From contig NZ_CP016279.1 in the NCBI RefSeq assembly GCF_001542625.1, forward strand, positions 3,844,001-3,908,000: a DNA stretch of 64,000 bases, given 5' to 3'. The notes beneath the pieces were generated by a model that had not been told where the DNA came from, made no database searches, and saw only the letters and a list, made by a program, of their open reading frames with translations. Shown in pieces: positions 33,027 through 42,075 of the stretch. Every line of letters starts with the position of its first letter. Position 1 is the stretch's first letter. The position numbers were made by a program, and so were the translations under genes. Source of the DNA: Streptomyces griseochromogenes. GTDB lineage: Bacteria; Actinomycetota; Actinomycetes; Streptomycetales; Streptomycetaceae.

Positions 33027-33398
33027 CCATCCTCCACGTTCACGGTGAGTACACAAAACTATGGGTGTGGCCTGTTTTAATTCCGAAGTGGCTTGATCTT
33101 GCTTCTGCTTACTTCAAGGAGTAGCCGAACGTCAGCGTAGACCCTGGTCGGCGAGAACGTGCTGAAGCACCTCGAATTACGGGATCGATCCTGCCGGCAA
33201 GAGGTCCGCATAGACATATCGGAGGTAGCCGGCTCGGTGTTGCGTACCGTGACGCTGGCACATGTCTTCACAAGGGCGTGGACGTTCCACCGGGTGGTGT
33301 GTAAGCTACAGTTGTTGCGTGGCTCTCCCAATGGTGTTCGTGACGTCTGTGTGATGTGGCGTCGATTTAAGCACGGTGGCCCCCACAAGGAGTGAACG
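33027..33398. other. AT-rich divergent intergenic region between exporter and biosynthetic operon
   Basis: This is the longest stretch here of unusually low G+C (for example ACACAAAACTATGG and CTGTTTTAATTCC). No open frame with Streptomyces codon bias is present. It must hold the promoters of both units. An AAAAC-N14-GTTTT dyad lies at 33055-33078, close to the exporter start. An AAGGAG at 33387-33392 is the ribosome site of the first biosynthetic gene. I cannot place promoters firmly. Confidence 0.6.
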
Positions 33399-34697
33399 TT
33401 GCTTAATCGCGAGGAACCGGAACTTCTCTTACTTGCTCCACAGTTACGCACTTGGTCGGCTCAGGCTGAAGACCTGAGCAACCCTGTTTACTGTATTTGC
33501 GACTACCTCGACATCCGAGGACAAGTCGACCCTGTTCTGATGAGCTCCGCGCATGACCACGTCGAGCGGGAAGCCGAGGCGCTGCGCCTGGGCATCAGGA
33601 ACGCAGAAGGAGAGTACCGACAGTTCCTGCGCGACGAGACGGCCCCACTGGACTTCCTGGATCTGAGTGGAGAATCCGCGCCGGAAGCGGCGGCGAAGTC
33701 CTGGATGGAATCCGACGCCCATCGGCCGGTGGACCCGCTGCGGTTGTGCACCGCGGCGCTCATCAAGGTCGCCGGTGATCATTTCATCCTGTACCGGCGG
33801 GTGCACCACGCCCTCGTCGACGGCTACAGTCTCGCCCTCGTCTTCAACCGCACCGCCGCGGTGTACACCGCGCTCGCTCAGGGACTTCCGCCCGGCGACG
33901 GCGGCTTCCCTCCCTACGCACGTCTGCTGGAGACCGACGCGGAGTACCGCGGCACCAGGAGTTTCGCCCGCGACCGGGAGCACTGGCTGCGGAAGATGGC
34001 GGGCCACCCCGAGCCGGTGAGCCTCGCGGGCCGCAAGGCGGGACTGGCCATCGGGCGCCGCCGCACCGCCGAGCTCGCGCCGGACGCCGTCGCACGCCTG
34101 GAGCGCGCGGCCGGTGGTCTCGGCGTGACCTGGTCCGACCTGGCCGTCAGCACCATGGCGGCGTACGTGGCGCGCACCACCGGCGCCGGCGAGCTCCTGC
34201 TCGGCCTGCCCACCGGCGGCCGCCTGAGTCCGCAGACGCGGAACGTGCCCGGCATGACGATGAACATCCTGCCGCTGCGCCTCACCGTGGACACCACCAC
34301 CTCGCTCGACGCGTTCGCCGGGCAGGTGTCGCGGGAGATAAGGGAAGTACTGCTGCATTCCCGCTATCCCACCGCCGAGATCTCCCGCGAACTCGCCGAA
34401 CAGGGCGGCGGGTCGCGACTGTGGGGCCCCATGGTCAACGTCATGAGGTTCGATTACAAGCTGGACTTCGCCGGAGCCCACGCCGCCATGCGCACGGCGT
34501 CGATTCCGCTCACCGTCGACCTGACCGTGTACTTCTTCCAGACCTCGGCGGACGGCACCACCGAAGTCATTCTCGACGCGCATCCCGAGCTGTACAGCCC
34601 GGAGGAAACAGACCGGCACATGGACGGTCTGCTCTCTCTGCTGCGCTCGATGGAAACCACCGAGCCCCACACCGTCGTGGGTGACATCGGCAGCTGA
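33399..34697 (+). CDS. Stand-alone NRPS condensation domain protein
   Basis: 432 residues from TTG 33399, seven bases after AAGGAG. The whole protein is one condensation-type domain: a LTWSAQAE---P-Y N-terminal motif, the catalytic HHxxxDG intact at 136-142 (RRVHHALVDGYSL), and the later GLPTGGRLSPQTRNVPGMTMNILPLRL and VNVMRFDY motifs. It makes an amide or ester bond between a carrier-bound acyl group and a nucleophile, or releases a product onto a free amine. Codons 11 and 16 are TTA (33429-33431, 33444-33446), so translation should need bldA tRNA. The first 40 codons are also less G/C-biased than the rest. Confidence 0.9.
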   Translation: MLNREEPELLLLAPQLRTWSAQAEDLSNPVYCICDYLDIRGQVDPVLMSSAHDHVEREAEALRLGIRNAEGEYRQFLRDETAPLDFLDLSGESAPEAAAKSWMESDAHRPVDPLRLCTAALIKVAGDHFILYRRVHHALVDGYSLALVFNRTAAVYTALAQGLPPGDGGFPPYARLLETDAEYRGTRSFARDREHWLRKMAGHPEPVSLAGRKAGLAIGRRRTAELAPDAVARLERAAGGLGVTWSDLAVSTMAAYVARTTGAGELLLGLPTGGRLSPQTRNVPGMTMNILPLRLTVDTTTSLDAFAGQVSREIREVLLHSRYPTAEISRELAEQGGGSRLWGPMVNVMRFDYKLDFAGAHAAMRTASIPLTVDLTVYFFQTSADGTTEVILDAHPELYSPEETDRHMDGLLSLLRSMETTEPHTVVGDIGS

Positions 34698-34935
34698 CTT
34701 TCATCGGTGAAAGCACAGTCCCTTTGCTCGTGAAGCCACAGCGGAACACCATCTGAATTCCGCGCATCAATAATTCCCCAACAGCGACCCTGCGGTGCGT
34801 CGGCATGCCGTCGACACAGTGCCGCCGTGCCGTCATGCCCCGAACCTTCCGGTCACGGGGAAACTCGGCGCGCCACCGGGAGATCCATCGGGCCACGCTG
34901 TTGGGGATAACTACGGGGAAAACGAGGGAACAACG

Positions 34936-35889
34936 ATGGATCTGACCGCGGACGGCGCTGTCGCCCCGCAGTTACCGAATTCCCAGGAGGCCACCGAACT
35001 CAGAGCAGCGCTGAAACACCTGCGCTCGGATCCACGGGGATGGGTCTTCACCCTGAAATTCACCCTCTGCGCGCTGCTCACCGCGGGCGGCGTCGCGATG
35101 GCGCTGCGGCCCGAGTGGGGGTGGCGCGTCGCCGGAGTCGTACTGATCGGCTGCATGTTCGCGCACGCCGCGGAACTCCAGCACGAGACACTGCACAATC
35201 TCGCCTACCGCAGCCGCCGGCTGAACACGGTCACCGGAGTCGTCCTCGGCCTGCCGATGCTGATTTCCTTCGCGGCCTACAAGGCGACGCACATGCGCCA
35301 CCACCGCGACCTCGGGACCCCCATGAACCGGGAGTTCTTCGACTACGGCGACCAGTACGGTCTCGAGGAGCGCTCGAAGTTCGGATCCTTCGTCGACTGG
35401 GCCGTGCGGTTCACCATGGTCCACCACTACGCGCTGTTCGTGGTGAACCTCGGCCGGTCCCTGCTCGGCCGGGACTTCAGCGGGGAGAGCGTACGGGTCT
35501 CGCGCCGCATACGCCGCGACCACCGCCTGGCCCTCGCCCTGCTGCTCCTGCTGTCCGCGCTGTCCTGGTGGCTGCACTCCGCGGTCGTCGTATGGGTGTG
35601 GCTCCTCCCGCTCGTCCTGGTGGCAGGGCCGGTGCACGCCCTCATCGAACTGCCGGAGCACTACGACTGCGAAACCCTGAACCGGGACCCGTTCGCCAAC
35701 ACCCGCACCATCCGCTCCAACCGCGTCCTGACATGGTTCACCAACAGCAACAACTTCCATGTCGAACACCACCTGATGCCCAATCTCCCGCTGGAGCGGC
35801 TGCCGGATCTGCACGCCGAAGTCCGCGGACGCATCCGCTACTTCAACCGCGGCTATCTCGAGTACTTCGGAAAGCTGCTCCGCAAGTGA
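34936..35889 (+). CDS. Membrane fatty-acid desaturase
   Basis: 317 residues from ATG 34936. The three histidine boxes of di-iron membrane desaturases are complete: H83ETLH, H119MRHH and H275VEHH (in NNFHVEHHLMPNLP). Hydrophobic helices occur around 40-70, 95-115, 160-180 and 205-235. It probably introduces a double bond into an acyl-lipid, acyl-CoA or acyl-ACP chain. Within the cluster this suggests tailoring of a fatty acyl building block. Codon 13 is TTA (34972-34974). A 238-base gap precedes it, containing a small CTTTCA-TCGG-TGAAAG hairpin just after the previous stop, so it may have its own promoter. Confidence 0.9.
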   Translation: MDLTADGAVAPQLPNSQEATELRAALKHLRSDPRGWVFTLKFTLCALLTAGGVAMALRPEWGWRVAGVVLIGCMFAHAAELQHETLHNLAYRSRRLNTVTGVVLGLPMLISFAAYKATHMRHHRDLGTPMNREFFDYGDQYGLEERSKFGSFVDWAVRFTMVHHYALFVVNLGRSLLGRDFSGESVRVSRRIRRDHRLALALLLLLSALSWWLHSAVVVWVWLLPLVLVAGPVHALIELPEHYDCETLNRDPFANTRTIRSNRVLTWFTNSNNFHVEHHLMPNLPLERLPDLHAEVRGRIRYFNRGYLEYFGKLLRK

Positions 35890-35941
35890 ACCGTGCGTAC
35901 CCCGTGACCCCGCCACCCCCAGCAGGTGAGAGGAGCAGCAG

Positions 35942-36598
35942 GTGAACGTGACCTTCCGACTGGCGCGTACCGAGACCGACAAGACAGACGTGCTGCGGCT
36001 GCGTGACGCCGTGTACGTCGGCGACCAGGGCCGGCTCGCGGACGTGACAGACACGGCGGCGACCTTCGACCGCTTCGACCCCCATGCCGAGTACATCGTC
36101 GGGTACGCCGACCGGAGCCCGGTGGGCACCGTCAAGGTCGTCCCCGACACGGCGGCCGGGCTGCCCTGCGACGACACCGTGGACCTCACGGCACTGCGCA
36201 AGGGCAACCGGCTCGTGGAGTTCGGGCACTTGATGACCCTGCCCGAGGTGCGCAACCGCGACATAGGCATGGGTCTGATGCGCGCCGCCGTGGTCCACAG
36301 CGCCCGGACGTACGACATGACCCACATCCTCGGCGACTTCTTCGTCGACGACTCCGGAGGGCTGCGCGGCTTCTACAAGGAGATCGGCTTCTTCGCCCTG
36401 CACGAGCCGTACGAGGACACCCGTTTCAAGGGGGCGCCGCTCAGCCTCGTCGCCGCTCTCGACGTCACCGAGGCGGTCCGCCGCGCCCGCACTGAGCAGG
36501 GGAAGCAGAGCAGGCTGCTGCAGTACTTCTTCGGCGACTACGACAGCTACATACGACAGGAGGCGACGGATGCGGACACGGCGGCAGCTCCTCGCTGA
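35942..36598 (+). CDS. GNAT-family N-acyltransferase, FeeM/autoinducer-synthase-like
   Basis: 218 residues from GTG 35942, with AGGAG upstream. The fold reads RLRDAVYVGDQGRL, IVGYADRSPVGTVKVVPD, RLVEFGHLMTLPEVRNRDIGMGLMRAA (acyl-donor loop) and FYKEIGFF. The strong N-terminal arrangement is closer to N-acyl-amino-acid synthases (FeeM) and acyl-homoserine-lactone synthases than to simple acetyltransferases. Those enzymes take acyl chains from ACP, which would fit the ACP gene in this operon. The assignment of donor and acceptor is inference. It overlaps the next gene by 29 bases. Confidence 0.75.
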   Translation: MNVTFRLARTETDKTDVLRLRDAVYVGDQGRLADVTDTAATFDRFDPHAEYIVGYADRSPVGTVKVVPDTAAGLPCDDTVDLTALRKGNRLVEFGHLMTLPEVRNRDIGMGLMRAAVVHSARTYDMTHILGDFFVDDSGGLRGFYKEIGFFALHEPYEDTRFKGAPLSLVAALDVTEAVRRARTEQGKQSRLLQYFFGDYDSYIRQEATDADTAAAPR

Positions 36599-38306
36599 GG
36601 CGAAGGCGGCGCACAACCACCCGGCCTACGCCAAGATGGCGTTCGTCATGGGCTGCGGAGTCCAGGGAAAGGGCGAGGGCAGCCGGGTCCTGGACGCCGA
36701 CGAAGGCAGCGCGTATCTGGCCCTGTTCGACCAGTACGGCAACCAGTCCTTCGGCTACTCCCACCCGCGGATCGTCGCCGCGGTGCGCGAACAGCTCGAC
36801 ACCGGCGTCCTCAACAGCACCAAGATCATGTTCGAGGAGGTGCAGATCCGGCTCTCCGAGCGGCTCGCGGAGGCCACCGGACAGCGCCTGCCGTACTCGT
36901 ACCTGGCCAACGGCGGCGGCGAGAGCATCGACAACGCGCTCAAGCTGGCCCGCGCCGCGACCGGCCGGCCCGGTGTGATCAGCGCCCGCGGCTGCTTCCA
37001 CGGCAAGACCTTCGCCACCCTCAGCGCCTCCGACCGGCCCGAACACCGCGCGCTGCTCGGCCCGTTCATGGAGCACTTCCGCCAGGTCGACTTCGGCGAC
37101 GTGGACCAGCTCGCCGCGGCGCTCGACGACACGGTCGCCGCCGTGCTCCTGGAGCCCGTGCAGGCGGAGGCGGGCGTGATCGTGCCGCCACCCGGATATC
37201 TCCAGGAGGTGCGCAGGCTGTGCACCGAGGCCGGCGCGCTGCTCGTCCTGGACGAGATGCAGACGGCGTTCGGCCGTTGCGGCACCTTCTTCGCCCACGA
37301 GCAGTTCGGCATCACCCCGGACCTGGTGTGCGTGGGCAAGGCCTTCGGCGGCGGGGTGCTCCCGCTGTCCGCGGTGCTCGGCACCGAGCGGGTCTGGGAG
37401 GTCCTGCGGGTGCTGCCGTCGACCTTCGGCTCCAGCCTCGGCGGCAACCCGCTGTCCTGCCGGGTCGGCATCGAGGCCATCGAGATCGCCTCCGACGAGG
37501 CGTTCCTCACCACGGTCAAGGAACGCTCGCTCACGATCGACGCGCGGCTGTCCGCCGCGGCCGCCCGGCATCCGGCACTCATCGCCGAACACCGCGGCCT
37601 CGGCATGATGCACGGCCTGGAGTTCACCGACGGGGCGACGGCCGGACTCGTGCTGGGCCGGCTCCTGGAGGAGCGCGTCACCTCGACGTACTCGCTCTAC
37701 CAGACGAGCGTCCTGCGCGTGCAGCCCCCCATGGTCATCTCCGAGGAAGACCTCGACCACGGTCTGTCCGTGCTCGAAAGCGTCCTCGCGGAGGTCGACG
37801 GCCACCGGCAGCCGTCCGCGCCGTCCGGCGCGCCCACGGCGGAGCTGTCCCCGGTGACCCGGACCGTCCGGCTGCCGTACCCCGCCGCGCAGGTGCTGGA
37901 CATGCTGGCGTCCCGGCCCCGGCTGCTCGACCCCTTCGCCGCGGACCCCGCGGCGGCCGCGGCACCGGGCCACGCGCCGGAGTTCGCCGGGCGGCTCGGC
38001 GGCGACGCGGTGGTCTGGGCGGACCGCGCCGAACTCCTCGACGACGGGGTGCGGCTGACCGCGGAGCCCGGCTGGCTGTGGCACACCCTCGAACGCCGTG
38101 TGACGGTCACGCCCGGCGACGGCGGAAGCCTCCTGGAGGTCCGCGTCGCCTGGAACACCGACAGCGGAGCGTACGAGGACATGCTCGGCGGCCGGATCGG
38201 ATTCCTGGCGGGCGAACGGCTCGCCGAACTCATCACCGCGCTGGAAGCGGAACTCGACCGCCAGGGACACCTGGAGACGTTGGAAAGGAAGTCGGCCGAC
38301 ACGTGA
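36570..38306 (+). CDS. Class III PLP aminotransferase fused to a C-terminal SRPBCC domain
   Basis: 578 residues. Residues 1-410 are an ornithine/GABA-type class III aminotransferase: GESIDNALKLARAATGRPGVI, ARGCFHGKT, LLVLDEMQTAFGR and the Schiff-base Lys257 in VCVGKAFGGG. After a Pro/Ala linker (about 410-425) comes a separate roughly 140-residue domain (VTRTVRLPYPAAQVLDML through MLGGRIGFLAGERLAELI) with the START/SRPBCC hydrophobic-ligand pattern. The enzyme would transaminate an amine or aldehyde; the extra domain may hold an acyl-type substrate. I do not know another example of this fusion. It is coupled at both ends (29 bases and GTGA overlap). Confidence 0.85.
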   Translation: MRTRRQLLAEAKAAHNHPAYAKMAFVMGCGVQGKGEGSRVLDADEGSAYLALFDQYGNQSFGYSHPRIVAAVREQLDTGVLNSTKIMFEEVQIRLSERLAEATGQRLPYSYLANGGGESIDNALKLARAATGRPGVISARGCFHGKTFATLSASDRPEHRALLGPFMEHFRQVDFGDVDQLAAALDDTVAAVLLEPVQAEAGVIVPPPGYLQEVRRLCTEAGALLVLDEMQTAFGRCGTFFAHEQFGITPDLVCVGKAFGGGVLPLSAVLGTERVWEVLRVLPSTFGSSLGGNPLSCRVGIEAIEIASDEAFLTTVKERSLTIDARLSAAAARHPALIAEHRGLGMMHGLEFTDGATAGLVLGRLLEERVTSTYSLYQTSVLRVQPPMVISEEDLDHGLSVLESVLAEVDGHRQPSAPSGAPTAELSPVTRTVRLPYPAAQVLDMLASRPRLLDPFAADPAAAAAPGHAPEFAGRLGGDAVVWADRAELLDDGVRLTAEPGWLWHTLERRVTVTPGDGGSLLEVRVAWNTDSGAYEDMLGGRIGFLAGERLAELITALEAELDRQGHLETLERKSADT

Positions 38307-39841
38307 GCATGAACCTTGCGGACCTCTTGGACCGCTCCGGCAACCACACCGCCGCCCGCGTGGTGGAGATCGACGTCACCGGCGGGCGCCGCGAGCTCAC
38401 GCACAGCGCGCTGACGGACCTCGCACGCACCCGGGCGCGGCAGCTGACGGCCGCGGGCGTGCGCCCCGGCCACCTCATCGGCATCCGCGCGGCCAACAGC
38501 CTGGACTGGCTCGCCTGGGACCTGGCTGCCCTGGCCGCGGGAGCCCGGCTGAAGGCGTTCGCCGACACCACGGACATCCCCGACCCCCACGACTTCATCG
38601 CCGGCCACGGGCTCGCCCTGCTGATCGCAGACCTGCCCACGACCGCCCCCGCCGTCGTACGGCCCGACGGCGTCCCGGGTGCGGACGTGGTGCCGCCCAC
38701 CGCCGTCGTCGTCGAGACCGACGACGTCCACAGCCTGGTCTACTCCTCGGGCACGACCGGCCGGCTCAAGGGCCTGGAGATCAGTGCCAAGGGCACCGAG
38801 TACGTCATCAACCGCTTCATCGACGCCTTCGGCGTGACCGGCACCGACCGGCACCTGATCTTCCTGCCGCTCGCCAACTACCAGCAGCGGCTGTCCGTCT
38901 ACCTGTGCCTGTGGCTCGGCGCGGACCTGGTGCTCGCCCCGTACCAGCGGGTCTTCCAGGCGGTGCGCGCGGAGAGCCCGACCTTCCTGATCGGACCGCC
39001 CGTCTTCTACGACACGGCGCTCCAGCTCCATGTGAAGGGCGCGGGCAAGGACTCGCTCCCGGACTTCCTGGGCGGACGCATCCGCTTCATGATCACCGGC
39101 ATGGCACCGATCCGGCGCGCGACCCTGGACGGATTCTGGGAGCGGGACGTGCCCCTGCTGGAGGCATACGGCCTGACCGAGACCGGCATGGTCGCCTGGA
39201 ACACCCCGGACGACCACCGCGTCGGCACCGTGGGCCGCCTCATCGACCCGGACGCGGTGACCTTCCTCGACGACGGCGAAGTGCTCATCAACCGCCCGGC
39301 CCCGCTCGGGCGCGGCTACTTCGACACCGACGGGGACCCGACCGCCGCGGAGGTCTTCCAGGCCGACGGCACGATCCTGACCGGTGACTACGCTCGCCTC
39401 GACCCCGACGGGTTCCTGACCCTGATCGGGCGCAAGAAGGACGTCATCGCGCTCGGCAGCGGCCGCAAGGTGCACCCGGCCGAGATCGAGGCCGCGTTCA
39501 CCGGCATCGACGGCGTCTCGGAGATCATCGTGGTGCCGACCCCGCAGTCCAACCGGCTCGGCGCCATCGTCACCCCGGCCGATCCGGCGGACACCGCCCT
39601 GCGCGGTCACATCGAGAAGCGCGTCGAGGAGATCAACGCGACCCTCGACGCCCACGAGCGCGTGATGTCGCTGGTCTTCTCCGACACCGCCCTGCGGTCC
39701 GATCCGGCGTTCATGACCGCCAACATGAAGCTCAGCCGGGGCCGCGCGGCGGAGCACTTCGCGGCGGCGGTCGAGGAGGAGTCCGCTTCCGGCGGGACCG
39801 CCGCGGGCGAGCCGGGCGCGGACGTCCGGACCGAGCGGTGA
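38303..39841 (+). CDS. AMP-dependent acyl ligase (fatty acyl-AMP/CoA ligase type)
   Basis: 512 residues from GTG 38303, overlapping the previous stop. Adenylation motifs are all present: YSSGTTGRLKGLEIS (A3), YGLTETGM (A5), GDYARLDPDGFLTLIGRKKD (A7-A8) and NMKLSRG (A10 with the catalytic Lys). NRPS A-domain selectivity motifs are absent; it resembles long-chain acyl-CoA ligases. In this operon it probably activates a carboxylic acid and loads it on the small ACP or CoA. Confidence 0.88.
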   Translation: MSMNLADLLDRSGNHTAARVVEIDVTGGRRELTHSALTDLARTRARQLTAAGVRPGHLIGIRAANSLDWLAWDLAALAAGARLKAFADTTDIPDPHDFIAGHGLALLIADLPTTAPAVVRPDGVPGADVVPPTAVVVETDDVHSLVYSSGTTGRLKGLEISAKGTEYVINRFIDAFGVTGTDRHLIFLPLANYQQRLSVYLCLWLGADLVLAPYQRVFQAVRAESPTFLIGPPVFYDTALQLHVKGAGKDSLPDFLGGRIRFMITGMAPIRRATLDGFWERDVPLLEAYGLTETGMVAWNTPDDHRVGTVGRLIDPDAVTFLDDGEVLINRPAPLGRGYFDTDGDPTAAEVFQADGTILTGDYARLDPDGFLTLIGRKKDVIALGSGRKVHPAEIEAAFTGIDGVSEIIVVPTPQSNRLGAIVTPADPADTALRGHIEKRVEEINATLDAHERVMSLVFSDTALRSDPAFMTANMKLSRGRAAEHFAAAVEEESASGGTAAGEPGADVRTER

Positions 39842-40875
39842 TGGGGAGGGACCCCGGCGGCGCGCCGAGTGCCGGTGACGACACGCTGCCCGCAGTCGTC
39901 GACGCCCAGGTGCAGCTCGGCAGTCAACTCGCCATCCCCCGGGCCTTCCTGGAGTACCAGGCGGAGAACGCCCACCACCGCATGACCGCCTACGGCCACC
40001 GGGTCGAGCGCGAGCGCATGCTGGACCGGGTGCTCGCCGTCCACCAGGACGACGACGGCGACCGGCTCGTCGCGGAGATGGACGAAGCGGGGGTCGACCA
40101 GGCGTTCCTGGTGATCCCGGACTACTCGCACGTGGCGCGGTGCGCCCTGACACCGCCCGAACTCGCCGGGCACATCGACAAGGTGAACCGCCGGCACGCG
40201 GGCCGCTTCAAGGTCTTCTGGGGCGTCGACCCGCGCGCCGGGCAGGACGGTGTCGATCTGTTCGAACGGTGCGTGACCGAGTACGGCTTCGCCGGGCTCA
40301 AGCTGTACCCGCTGTGCGGCTACTCGCCGAGCGACCGCCGGCTGTATCCGTACTTCGAGATCTGCGAGAGCAACGGCCTGCCCGTGCTGAGCCACACCGG
40401 GCCGGGCTGGGGCCCGCTGGACTTCGAGTACGGCACACCGCTGCTGCTCGACGAGGCGGCGCGGGACTTCCCGCGGGTGAACTTCATCCTCGGGCACGGC
40501 GGGGTCACCCACGTCGAAGAGGCCACCTACATGTGCGCCCACCGGCCCAACACATACCTGGACATCAGCCAGTTCCACTCGGTCCTGGCCGCCGACGGCT
40601 GGCAGGCACATCTCAACCGGCTGTTCCGCCTGGGCATCAGCCACAAGATCCTCTTCGGCACCTGCTGGCCCTCCTACCGGCTCTCGGAGTCACTGACCGG
40701 CCTGGTGAGCGCCTTCGCCAAGGGGCAGCCCGCGGTGGCCGGGCTGAGGGAGGCGGACCGGCGCATGATCATGGGCGGCAACAGCCTGCGCCTGGTCGCC
40801 GGGACGCCACAGAGCACCGCCGAGAACGTCGGCAAGGACCACATCACCGTCACGGACCGGGGAGGCCGGGCATGA
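39838..40875 (+). CDS. Amidohydrolase-2 family paralogue with degenerate metal site
   Basis: 345 residues from GTG 39838 (or ATG 39841). It has the same TIM-barrel layout as the active paralogue at 41117: [62 protein letters not shown]. The metal-binding HxH of the family is replaced by Q24-V-Q26 (VVDAQVQLG), and the catalytic Asp of FGTDWP is Cys276. The two middle histidines are kept. It therefore probably cannot hydrolyse or decarboxylate by the usual mechanism; it may be a structural partner, a substrate-binding subunit or a repurposed enzyme. The start overlaps the ligase stop and the end overlaps the ACP start. Confidence 0.8.
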   Translation: MMGRDPGGAPSAGDDTLPAVVDAQVQLGSQLAIPRAFLEYQAENAHHRMTAYGHRVERERMLDRVLAVHQDDDGDRLVAEMDEAGVDQAFLVIPDYSHVARCALTPPELAGHIDKVNRRHAGRFKVFWGVDPRAGQDGVDLFERCVTEYGFAGLKLYPLCGYSPSDRRLYPYFEICESNGLPVLSHTGPGWGPLDFEYGTPLLLDEAARDFPRVNFILGHGGVTHVEEATYMCAHRPNTYLDISQFHSVLAADGWQAHLNRLFRLGISHKILFGTCWPSYRLSESLTGLVSAFAKGQPAVAGLREADRRMIMGGNSLRLVAGTPQSTAENVGKDHITVTDRGGRA

Positions 40876-41120
40876 ACGCGGACGTCGCAGCGCTGGAGAA
40901 GCTGATGGTCGAATGGGTCGAGCGGTGGATCGAGGGGGAGGCGCACGCGGCGATCGACGCGACGACCAACCTCAGCCACACCGGGCTCCTCGACTCCATG
41001 GCGATCGTCGGCCTCATCTCCTACCTGGAGGAACAGGCCGACGTCCACTTCGACTTCGCGACCTTCGACCCCCAGCACGGGATCAGCATCCAGGGCCTGA
41101 TCCAGCACTGCGCGGAATGA
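40872..41120 (+). CDS. Stand-alone acyl carrier protein
   Basis: 82 residues. The phosphopantetheine site is the Ser in GLLDSMAIVGLISYLE (about residue 42). Acidic helix-rich composition and a C-terminal FDPQHGISIQGLIQH helix are normal for ACPs. It lies between the two amidohydrolase paralogues and overlaps both by four bases (ATGA), so the three are translated together. It probably carries the acyl unit activated by the ligase, or a unit delivered by the E1 proteins. Confidence 0.9.
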   Translation: MNADVAALEKLMVEWVERWIEGEAHAAIDATTNLSHTGLLDSMAIVGLISYLEEQADVHFDFATFDPQHGISIQGLIQHCAE

Positions 41121-42052
41121 CCACGGTCTACGACGGCCACTGCCATGTGGCATCGACCGACTTCATCCCGCGGGCCTTCGCGCAGGACGTGGCGAGCAAC
41201 GTCTGCTGCCGCCTCGGCTCCGTCGGCACGGCCCCGAGCCTCGGCCGTGTCACCGACGGCCTGGCGGCCCAGCAGCAGGACCATCTGGCCGACGGCCTGA
41301 TCGGCGAGATGGACGCGGCCGGCATCGACCGCGCGGTGCTGCTCGTGCCCGACTTCGGCCTGCGGATGCCCGGCACACTGGATCCCGCTCAGGCGGCGCG
41401 CCGGCACCATGAGATCCGGCTGCGCCACCCCGGCCGCTTCTGGGTCTACATCGGCGTCGACCCACGGCGCGGACCCGAGGGTGTGCGTGCGTTCGAGGAC
41501 ATGGTCGACGCCTACGGCCTGGACGGGGTGAAGCTCTATCCGCCCTGCGGCTACTCGCCGTCGGACTCGGGCCTGTACCCGTACTACGAGATCTGCGCGG
41601 CCCGCCACCTGCCGGTGTTCGTGCACACCGGCCCCACCGCGCGCAGCCTCGACTACGGACCGGCGCACCCCCTGCGCGTCGACAAGGCCGCGCGGGACTT
41701 CCCGCGGGTGAACTTCGTCCTCGGGCACGGCGGACTCACCCATGTCGAGACGTGCGCCTATCTGGCGGCGTACCGGCCCAATGTGTACCTGGACACCGGC
41801 GGTTTCGCGAGCGGCCCGAGCCTGCCCTCCTGGCCCGAGCATCTGAACCGGCTGTTCCGGCTGGGCGTCAACCACAAGATCATCTTCGGTACGGACTGGC
41901 CGCTCGCCCGGCTCAACGGGCTCAAGACCCTGCTGGCGGAGGTCGTGGACGGTCCGACGGTGTTCGCCGGGGTGCCGCGCGCGGACCGCTCGCTCCTGCT
42001 GCACGAGAACCTGCTGCGCGTCCTCGCGCCGCGCAGCCGCCCGGAGAGCTGA
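41117..42052 (+). CDS. Amidohydrolase-2 family enzyme with intact metal site
   Basis: 311 residues. The family ligands are complete: H8-C-H10 ([10 protein letters not shown]), His in VFVHTGP, His in [10 protein letters not shown] and the catalytic Asp260 in FGTDWP. The family includes decarboxylases and C-N or C-C hydrolases. Roughly half of its sequence matches the degenerate paralogue two genes earlier (both have [21 protein letters not shown]), so one arose from the other by duplication. A joint heterodimer with the ACP as substrate carrier is a reasonable hypothesis. Confidence 0.85.
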   Translation: MTTVYDGHCHVASTDFIPRAFAQDVASNVCCRLGSVGTAPSLGRVTDGLAAQQQDHLADGLIGEMDAAGIDRAVLLVPDFGLRMPGTLDPAQAARRHHEIRLRHPGRFWVYIGVDPRRGPEGVRAFEDMVDAYGLDGVKLYPPCGYSPSDSGLYPYYEICAARHLPVFVHTGPTARSLDYGPAHPLRVDKAARDFPRVNFVLGHGGLTHVETCAYLAAYRPNVYLDTGGFASGPSLPSWPEHLNRLFRLGVNHKIIFGTDWPLARLNGLKTLLAEVVDGPTVFAGVPRADRSLLLHENLLRVLAPRSRPES

Positions 42053-42075
42053 GGCCCGGGGCGAGGCCGTACGCG

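Noticed and set aside
33077..33451. Short open frames in the intergenic region before the condensation gene
   Set aside because: They lack Streptomyces codon bias, ribosome sites and any recognisable family, and overlap the start of the C-domain gene.
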